Positions 1 to 5,112 of a stretch of 10,082 nt of DNA are shown piece by piece (positions within the stretch are counted from its first letter, which is position 1; every line of letters starts with the position of its first letter). Under the pieces are notes generated by a model. That model made no database searches, was not told the DNA's origin, and saw only the letters and a program-made list of their open reading frames with translations. Made by a program: the position numbers and the translations under genes. The stretch is taken from assembly GCA_946481475.1 (NCBI GenBank), contig CAMLOB010000098.1:1-10082 (forward strand). The letters are read 5' to 3'. The DNA is from an uncultured Chlorobiota bacterium. Its GTDB lineage: Bacteria; Bacteroidota; Kapaibacteriia; OLB7.

Positions 1-21
1 TTTTACGAAATCCCTCTCTTC

Positions 22-47
22 CTCTGCGTGCTCCGTGTCTCTGCGGT
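22..47. repeat. Short tandem CTCTGCG-type intergenic repeat
   Basis: CTCTGCG occurs at 22-28 and again at 39-45, with the related CTCCGTG at 31-37 between them. This gives about three degenerate units of 8-9 bases ending in GCGGT. From memory, strings of this kind (CTCTGCGTxCTCTGCGTCTCTGCGGT) recur between genes in many unrelated bacterial genomes, and their spurious translation reads like the LRVSAVNP seen here. It is non-coding as far as I can see. Function is unknown, and the copy number in this genome cannot be judged from the window. Confidence 0.4.
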
Positions 48-106
48 AAATCCTTTCCGGACGTCACTCATCTCTCCCGTCGCAATCTCCCCGCTGCAAA
101 GACCAC

Positions 107-141
107 AAAAAACCTCCCCCCCTCACAAGGAAGGGGAGAGG
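107..141 (-). terminator. Second intrinsic terminator downstream of the lipoprotein gene
   Basis: Read on the minus strand, CCTCTCCCC (141-133) can pair with GGGGGGAGG (121-113) around an 11-base loop. The stem has nine pairs including one U-G wobble and is followed directly by six T (112-107). On the plus strand the same position would be a C-A mismatch and no T-run follows, so the structure favours minus-strand transcription. It sits behind another terminator-like hairpin and may act as a back-up. G/C-rich strings of this kind can also be dispersed intergenic repeats. Confidence 0.55.
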
Positions 142-151
142 CCTGTACCAC

Positions 152-174
152 AAAAGGAGCTGCATGTCAGCTCC
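152..174 (-). terminator. Intrinsic terminator of the lipoprotein gene
   Basis: On the minus strand GGAGCTG (174-168), loop ACATG, and CAGCTCC (162-156) form a perfect 7-bp stem followed by TTTT (155-152). The stem begins 19 bases after the TGA stop of the lipoprotein gene. Position, stem and T-tract together fit a Rho-independent terminator for the receptor/lipoprotein unit. Confidence 0.72.
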
Positions 175-193
175 CGTTCCGAGAGGGGCGGGA

Positions 194-1534
194 TCAGTTC
201 TTCGCCCAGTTCGTCCAACCGCTGAACCAGTAGCTGCCGCTCGACGGGTCGAAGGCACCGGCATACGTGTTCGCGGTGAAGAAGCCGTTGTTCGGGACGC
301 TCCCCACATTTGCCGCCTTCGAATTGGTCGGCTTCGGCTGCGGGTTCGCGAAGTCGATGCCGGCAAGCTGCGGGTCCTCGATGACGTTCCCCCAGGTCGC
401 CGCCTTCGCCGTGTAGTCGTCGGCGCTCTTGGCCAGGTAGGGACCGCTTCTGCCGTTGAGAATGCTCTGCTTCACATAGAGCTGGTTGTTCTGCACGTTC
501 GCTCCGGTTGCCGCTCCGTCGACAACCATCGCGTAGCGGAAGTTGGTGCTGATCGCGTTCCAGATCTTCAACTGGTTGTTCCGGCGAAGATAGAATCCGT
601 CGTTGTCCTCGCTGTTTGCCTTGTCCTTGCCGGTGCCGACGATCGTCACGTTCGCAACGGTTGCGCCGGTGATCGGCGTGTTGCCGGAGCCGTCGCCGTC
701 GTTGTCGATCTCGAAGCCGCGGTTGGCCAGATCAGGATCCTGCATACCGAAGAGGAACTGCAGGTTGCCGTGATAGCCGAAGTCCATGTCGAAGGCATCG
801 TCGTCGTTGCCGGAGCTGACCAGATACTTTGCGTTGACCGTGCCGCCGAACCACTCGAAGCCGTCGTCGGCGATCATGTGGCTCTGGATGTACTCGATCT
901 TCGTCCCGGTGCCGACCGAACCCATCGTCAGACCGTTGATTTCGTTGTCCGGCGAGACCTTCGTGCCGCCGTACTCGATCCGGACGTAGCGGAGCGTACC
1001 GGAGTTGTCGTCGTTCTTTGCCGTGCCGACCGGACCGTAGTTTCCTCCGGTCCCCTCAACCGTTCCGATCAGGGACGGGAGATTGTTCTCGGCGTTCCCC
1101 AGAAGCACGATGCCTCCCCAGTCGCTGCGGCCACGGCTTCCGGCCGGCTGTGAAGAGGTGAAGACGATCGGCGCGCTTGCCGTCCCTTCGGCCATCAACT
1201 GACCGCTCGGTGAGTCGGCATCGCCGCTCTCGGTGATCAGCGCCGCCGGCTGTCCGCTGACCGACTCCGGTACGCCGACGATCTTCGTCCCGGCCGGGAT
1301 CTTCAGCGTCGACGAACGGTTGACGACGTAGTAGCCCTTCAGGTAGATGGTGTTGCCGCTTGCCGGGGCAACCGTTACGTCCGTTTCGGTGCCGGATGAT
1401 CCCTGAAGCGTGTCGGTGACGGTCACCTTCTTTCGCTCATCGGTCGGATCCGTTGTGTCGTCATCGCCGCAGCTTGCAAGCATGACGGTTGCGGTCAGAC
1501 CGCTGAGAATGAAGAGTAGATTCTTCCTGAACAT
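194..1534 (-). CDS. Asp-rich, probably beta-helical surface lipoprotein paired with a TonB-dependent receptor
   Basis: The 446-aa product has a lipoprotein signal: Lys/Arg near the N-terminus, a hydrophobic stretch (about residues 6-18) and the lipobox LASC at 19-22. C22 is the only cysteine and would be lipidated. The acidic DDD run just after it and the neighbouring receptor suggest an outer-membrane surface protein. The mature chain is rich in Gly, Asn, Asp and Thr, with short repeating strands such as NTIYLKGYYVV, APIVFTS and WGGIVLLGNA, as in right-handed beta-helix proteins. Asp-rich loops at 244-251, 277-284 and 309-312 resemble calcium-binding loops. From memory, homologues with the DWGGIVLLGNA core and a C-terminal GAF...W..GWTNW motif occur beside TonB receptors in Bacteroidota, often annotated only as hypothetical or misleadingly as transporters. 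It is not SusD-like. Start: ATG at 1534 with a good Shine-Dalgarno site. It probably assists the upstream receptor in capturing a substrate, which is an inference; no enzyme motif was recognised. Confidence 0.87.
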   Translation of the reverse strand: MFRKNLLFILSGLTATVMLASCGDDDTTDPTDERKKVTVTDTLQGSSGTETDVTVAPASGNTIYLKGYYVVNRSSTLKIPAGTKIVGVPESVSGQPAALITESGDADSPSGQLMAEGTASAPIVFTSSQPAGSRGRSDWGGIVLLGNAENNLPSLIGTVEGTGGNYGPVGTAKNDDNSGTLRYVRIEYGGTKVSPDNEINGLTMGSVGTGTKIEYIQSHMIADDGFEWFGGTVNAKYLVSSGNDDDAFDMDFGYHGNLQFLFGMQDPDLANRGFEIDNDGDGSGNTPITGATVANVTIVGTGKDKANSEDNDGFYLRRNNQLKIWNAISTNFRYAMVVDGAATGANVQNNQLYVKQSILNGRSGPYLAKSADDYTAKAATWGNVIEDPQLAGIDFANPQPKPTNSKAANVGSVPNNGFFTANTYAGAFDPSSGSYWFSGWTNWAKN

Positions 1535-1540
1535 GTAGTT

Positions 1541-1548
1541 CTCTCCTT
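1541..1548 (-). promoter_or_regulatory. Ribosome-binding site of the lipoprotein gene
   Basis: The minus strand reads AAGGAGAG, six bases before the ATG at 1534. It is a near-consensus Shine-Dalgarno sequence and supports that start. The stretch just upstream is rich in A and C and low in obvious structure, so the site is probably exposed. Confidence 0.75.
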
Positions 1549-1672
1549 AGTGATAAGAGTTAGTGGTTGGTCGTTGTCTGCTATCGGATTGTGTTGTCGC
1601 AGTATCGATGGATCGTTCCAGGGGGTTCCCCTCGGATTCCGTGCGCGCGTAACACGCGGCCGGCGGAGGCAT

Positions 1673-1710
1673 AACCGATTTCGGCTCAATGTGATCGGTT
1701 GGTAAAACCG
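1673..1710 (-). repeat. Overlapping inverted repeats with a shared arm in the receptor-lipoprotein gap
   Basis: AACCGAT (1673-1679) is inverted as ATCGGTT (1694-1700), 14 bases apart. CGGTT (1696-1700) is also inverted as AACCG (1706-1710), 5 bases apart. The two stems share 1696-1700, so they exclude each other. Smaller stems lie nearby: CGCGT/ACGCG at 1646-1658 and AGGGG/CCCCT at 1620-1632. They may be leader RNA structure for the lipoprotein gene, an operator, or chance in GC-rich DNA. Confidence 0.3.
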
Positions 1711-1757
1711 GACCCCTGTCTGTGTTAAGAACCGGTAATGAACATGGTGCAATGCAG

Positions 1758-1782
1758 AAGGGGGAGCCGTCGGCTCCCCCTT
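1758..1782 (-). terminator. Strong hairpin just behind the receptor gene, without a T-tract
   Basis: AAGGGGGAGCC (1758-1768) and GGCTCCCCCTT (1772-1782) form a perfect 11-bp stem with a 3-base loop, starting six bases past the TAG stop of the TonB receptor gene. On the minus strand the stem is followed by CTGCATTG, not a T-run. It could be an imperfect terminator letting some transcripts through to the lipoprotein gene, an RNA-stability element protecting the receptor message, or both. It lies in the only sizeable gap of the two-gene unit. Confidence 0.6.
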
Positions 1783-1788
1783 GTTCTG

Positions 1789-4680
1789 CTACTCTGTTGT
1801 CGTGGCCTGCTGTATTCGGAACTGGTCCAGACTGAAGGAGATTCCGACCGAGAGGGAGCGTCCGGAGAAGTATCGTTCCGTCTCGATCACCTCGGCGTTC
1901 TCGCCGGTGAACTCCTGTGTGAACCGGGTCTCGGTGTCCAGAATGTTCTTCGCCTTCAGCGACAGTTTCAGTCCGGCCGGCAGTTTCTGTTGCAGCGTGA
2001 AGTCAAGCGTCGGCTGCGGCTGCTCGTAGATGTCCGGATAGTTGTTGGTCCCGACAACCGCAAGTCGCTCGCCGAAGACATTGAACAACAGCGTCGCATC
2101 GGTCCCCCAGTCGCTGTTGTTGTAGCCGATCAGCGAGTTGATGACGTAGGGAGACTGTCCCTGCAGAGGACGCTCAAGATTCGTCAGTGCCGAGACCGGC
2201 GTCTCAGAGAGTCCGAAGCCGTTGTAGATCGTCACCGGGTCGTCCTCATCGAACGTCACGGTCGACTTCACCAGGGTCAGGTTCAGACCGAAGGAGAAGT
2301 TCGCCAGGAAGTCGGCGATCTGGTCAAGTCCCTTGCGGGCTTCCAGTTCCACGCCGAAGGTGTTCGCCCCGGAGGCGTTCACCGGTTCCACCTGGATGTC
2401 GGAGCCTCCCAGCAGATAGAACTGTTCGATCGGATTGGTGAAGTTCTTGTAGAATCCGCTGATCGAAAGGAGTTCCCCAGGGCGCGTATACCACTCCCAG
2501 CGGAGATCATAGTTCATGATTCGCGTCCGCTCCAGTCCCGGATTGCCGAAGGTGCTCAGCTTGTAGTCGTCGAAGCGGAAGGGGGCAAGCTCGCGGAACT
2601 CCGGTCGGGCCAGCGTCTGCGAGAAGGCTCCGCGAAGGTTCATGTCCTTGGCAAGGTTGTAGATCAGGTTGACCGAGGGGAGAATATCGACCACCGACTG
2701 TTCGGCGGTCAGATTCGTCTGCGCCGCGTTGGTGATCAGGTTGAAGGGGACAAGTTCCATATCCCACCACTCGACCCGGGCACCGCCGATAAAGCGAAAC
2801 CGATCGGTTACAGGCGTCTCCACCATCACATATCCGGCCACAATCCGCTCATCGGCGTTGTATTTGTCGTTCCCGAGCGTGGCATCGTCGAAGCTGATGA
2901 AACCGTTCGCGACGTTCTCCGGCGTGAAGAGCGATTCGGGATCCTCGGCCAGAACGTCGGCGTCGAACATGTCGCCGGGACCGAAGAGGAAGCGGCGGGC
3001 GGTGAATTCGCGGCTGCGGAGTCGGGCGGTCGATCCGAACTTCAACCGTGTGTCGGTCTGCAGATCATCCCCGAAGTAGAGCGGAGCCGTCCAGTCGAAT
3101 CCGATGTTCGTCTCGATGTCCTGCAGATCGCTGTAGAACCGTCCGTTCCCGCTGCCGAAACTTGCGCTGTAACGATACGGCTCGTTTTCATTGTCACGCA
3201 GATAGGCTGTCTGCCGGTTGTCCGGTTCCGAACGGTCGGCCTGCGAGATCGCCGCGCGCCATTCGATCTTCGAGTCGCGTGAGATCAGATCGGTTCTGTG
3301 CTCTCCAAGTATCTGTGCTCCGGCAATAGTTCTCTCGGTGAAGCGGAGCTGTGTCCGGCGGATCTGACCGGTAGTGCTGGAGTTATAGTCGCCGGTCACC
3401 AGCAGCGCCTCGTCGTCGGCCGAATGGTTCATCACTCCCTTGAACCCGATCGTGCTTTCATCGCCGAGACCGACGCTCAGGTTCAGCAAGCTCCCCCAGA
3501 GGACCGACCGTTCCGATTCGCGCGTCAGGTAATCGTAGCGGAGTTCGTGCGCGCCGTTTCCGTCAAGGGCCAGCAGGGGCTGACGTTCGACTCCCTCCTT
3601 GAAGGAAGAGTTTGCGGAGTAGGAGGCCGAGAAGAGTACGCCGACCGGCGTCGATGAGCCGAAGCTGTTGCCCAGCGTCAGGTTGAACGAGTTATTGATC
3701 GGAAGCGAACCCGTCTCGGGACGCCAGACACTGTTGTCGAATCGACCGAGCAGAGCGGCCTGATCGGCGGCGGTGAAGCGTCGGCCCGGATCGGTCCCCT
3801 CCGGCATTGCGCGCGTGCCGTCGTCCAGACCAAGCCAGTCGGTCCCTCCACCGGCATAGTCGAGGCCGTCGGCCCCCTGGGTTTCGGAATTCATCCCGCC
3901 GCCGACACCGAGATTGAAGATGAAGTGCTTCGGAAAGTCCTTCGTCTCGATCTTCACCAGCGCTCCGGCGAAGTCCCCCGGATTGTCCGGCGTGAAGGTC
4001 TTGATCGTCGTGATGTTGTCGATCATTCCGGCCGGGAACAGGTCGAACGGCACGGTCTTCTTCTCCGGTTCCGGACTCGGCAGGTTGACGCCGTTGAGTT
4101 GTGTGCTGCTGTATCGTTCGGGGACGCCCCGGACCACGACGTTCTTCCCTCCGACAATCGTCACGCCGGTCTGCCGCTGCACTGCGTCCCCGGCGTTCGA
4201 GGCTCCGGAGGCGGTAATCTCCTGTGCGGAGGTCACCTCGGTCACCTGCAGAGCATCCCTTCTGAGATTCAGCGCTCCTTCGGTCGTCTTGTTGCTCCGC
4301 CGCCCCAGCTTTACCACCCCCTTATCCTCGACCCCCGCCTGGTCCTCGAACAGTGCGACCTTCACATCGGCTTGCTTCCCTTCCTCCACTCTGACTCCCC
4401 GGAGCGTATCTCCCTGATAGGTCAGGGCGGATACGGCGATGTCGTATGTTCCCGGCACAATCCCGTTGATAAGAAATTTTCCGTCGGGATCGGTTGCCGC
4501 CCCCACTCCGGTCTGCGCTGAGGAGATTACCAGAACCGTGACGCCCGGTATCGGATCACCGGTTGTTCCGTCGGTGACGACCCCGGCAAGGGTCCCTCTT
4601 CCCTGAGCCGTCAGTGAGGAGGGGAGGCAGAATGCGCCCGCCGTCAGGGCGATCACACCCGCAAGTATGCGTTTCTTCAT
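1789..4680 (-). CDS. TonB-dependent outer-membrane receptor with N-terminal carboxypeptidase-regulatory-like domain
   Basis: The 963-aa product would import a scarce ligand across the outer membrane using TonB-ExbBD energy. A signal peptide (MKKR, hydrophobic 5-20) is probably cut after A25 (SLTA|QG). Residues about 28-112 form a carboxypeptidase-regulatory-like beta-sandwich (GVVTDGTTGDPIPGVTV, DGKFLINGIVPGTYDI), common in Bacteroidota receptors. The plug spans about 145-250 (GDAVQRQTGV, VVVRGVPERYSSTQLNGV, then SPEPEKKTVPFDLFP and GDFAGALVKIETKDFP). The rest is a 22-strand-type barrel with alternating aromatic strands, the typical LRGAFSQTLARPEFREL and a final strand near SLSVGISFSL. A short tail of about a dozen residues follows the last strand. 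An upstream in-frame ATG at 4737 would add 19 polar residues before the signal peptide, so I chose 4680, which has an AGGAA site. The substrate is unknown; the partner lipoprotein lies downstream on the same strand. The plug and carboxypeptidase-like assignments are firm. Confidence 0.94.
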   Translation of the reverse strand: MKKRILAGVIALTAGAFCLPSSLTAQGRGTLAGVVTDGTTGDPIPGVTVLVISSAQTGVGAATDPDGKFLINGIVPGTYDIAVSALTYQGDTLRGVRVEEGKQADVKVALFEDQAGVEDKGVVKLGRRSNKTTEGALNLRRDALQVTEVTSAQEITASGASNAGDAVQRQTGVTIVGGKNVVVRGVPERYSSTQLNGVNLPSPEPEKKTVPFDLFPAGMIDNITTIKTFTPDNPGDFAGALVKIETKDFPKHFIFNLGVGGGMNSETQGADGLDYAGGGTDWLGLDDGTRAMPEGTDPGRRFTAADQAALLGRFDNSVWRPETGSLPINNSFNLTLGNSFGSSTPVGVLFSASYSANSSFKEGVERQPLLALDGNGAHELRYDYLTRESERSVLWGSLLNLSVGLGDESTIGFKGVMNHSADDEALLVTGDYNSSTTGQIRRTQLRFTERTIAGAQILGEHRTDLISRDSKIEWRAAISQADRSEPDNRQTAYLRDNENEPYRYSASFGSGNGRFYSDLQDIETNIGFDWTAPLYFGDDLQTDTRLKFGSTARLRSREFTARRFLFGPGDMFDADVLAEDPESLFTPENVANGFISFDDATLGNDKYNADERIVAGYVMVETPVTDRFRFIGGARVEWWDMELVPFNLITNAAQTNLTAEQSVVDILPSVNLIYNLAKDMNLRGAFSQTLARPEFRELAPFRFDDYKLSTFGNPGLERTRIMNYDLRWEWYTRPGELLSISGFYKNFTNPIEQFYLLGGSDIQVEPVNASGANTFGVELEARKGLDQIADFLANFSFGLNLTLVKSTVTFDEDDPVTIYNGFGLSETPVSALTNLERPLQGQSPYVINSLIGYNNSDWGTDATLLFNVFGERLAVVGTNNYPDIYEQPQPTLDFTLQQKLPAGLKLSLKAKNILDTETRFTQEFTGENAEVIETERYFSGRSLSVGISFSLDQFRIQQATTTE

Positions 4681-4689
4681 TACTCTGAA

Positions 4690-4694
4690 TTCCT
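4690..4694 (-). promoter_or_regulatory. Ribosome-binding site deciding the receptor start
   Basis: The minus strand reads AGGAA nine bases before the ATG at 4680. It supports the start that places MKKR and the hydrophobic signal core at the N-terminus, rather than the in-frame ATG at 4737. Confidence 0.5.
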
Positions 4695-4810
4695 GAATGG
4701 TATGGATGTCTGTTTGCTGTTCGTACGTTCTGTCCATCGGGTCATCCGGAAGGACCGGTCACATGATGTCAGCGGTGGCGGAGTCGCTCTTTATCTCCTG
4801 CGATCTCTCT

Positions 4811-4871
4811 ACAGCAATGCAATGTTATGCGGGTTCCGAAGCGGTGGCAACAGCAAGGGAGGAATGTTATG
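4811..4871. repeat. Imperfect direct repeat ACAGCAA...AATGTTATG
   Basis: ACAGCAA at 4811-4817 is followed by AATGTTATG at 4821-4829. ACAGCAA at 4850-4856 is followed by AATGTTATG at 4863-4871. The AATGTTATG copies are 42 bp apart, about four helical turns, on the same DNA face. Another 9-mer, AGCGGTGGC, is also doubled (4771-4779 and 4840-4848). The location upstream of the receptor start fits operator sites for a regulator of the receptor/lipoprotein genes, but this is an inference. Confidence 0.4.
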
Positions 4872-5112
4872 TGATGGTAAACCTGAGGGGCGGAAAAGGG
4901 GGGATGTAATGAGGACTTAACATGGATTCGGGGAGAAGATTTCAGATATGGTTTGATACGTTCGGTCCGTTCAGGGAGGCTGCACGGGAAGTCGTATCTT
5001 CAGGGTCGCGCAGAGGGGAAGGCGTTGGGGATGGAAGATTCTTCCCGAGAGGCATTCCTCTGCGAAGGCTGAACCTATTGAACTCTCTTCGATATTTCGT
5101 ACAGATAACCTC

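Larger units (their letters stand above)
4681..5112. other. Divergent intergenic region between the TonB receptor gene and mutS
   Basis: These 432 bases separate two genes transcribed away from each other and must hold promoters for both. I saw no convincing sigma-70 or Bacteroidota-type (TTG...TAnnTTTG) promoter. The closest is TAACATTG on the minus strand at about 4827-4820, one mismatch from TAnnTTTG. The region carries short direct repeats (4771-4871), an 8-bp palindrome GACCGGTC (4753-4760) and a small hairpin AGAGG/CCTCT (5048-5061) in the mutS leader. Several short reading frames are open here, but none has a credible product. Confidence 0.6.

Noticed and set aside
28..225. 65-codon frame at the left edge
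   Set aside because: Its N-terminus is the usual spurious translation of the CTCTGCG repeat, and it then runs through two terminator hairpins and into the lipoprotein gene.
164..1153. 329-codon open frame antisense to the lipoprotein gene
   Set aside because: Val/Arg-rich shadow in codon-on-codon register with a gene that has a lipobox and ribosome-binding site.
1495..1752. 85-codon minus-strand frame across the lipoprotein start
   Set aside because: It overlaps the lipoprotein start in another frame, has no ribosome-binding site that I can see, and its product is unlike any family.
1738..3282. 514-codon open frame antisense to the TonB receptor gene
   Set aside because: Same register effect as over mutS; the product is low-complexity and unlike any family, while the opposite strand encodes an unmistakable receptor.
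4681..4737. 19-residue N-terminal extension of the TonB receptor
   Set aside because: It would bury the signal peptide behind polar residues; the ATG at 4680 has a ribosome-binding site and an immediate Lys-Arg/hydrophobic signal.
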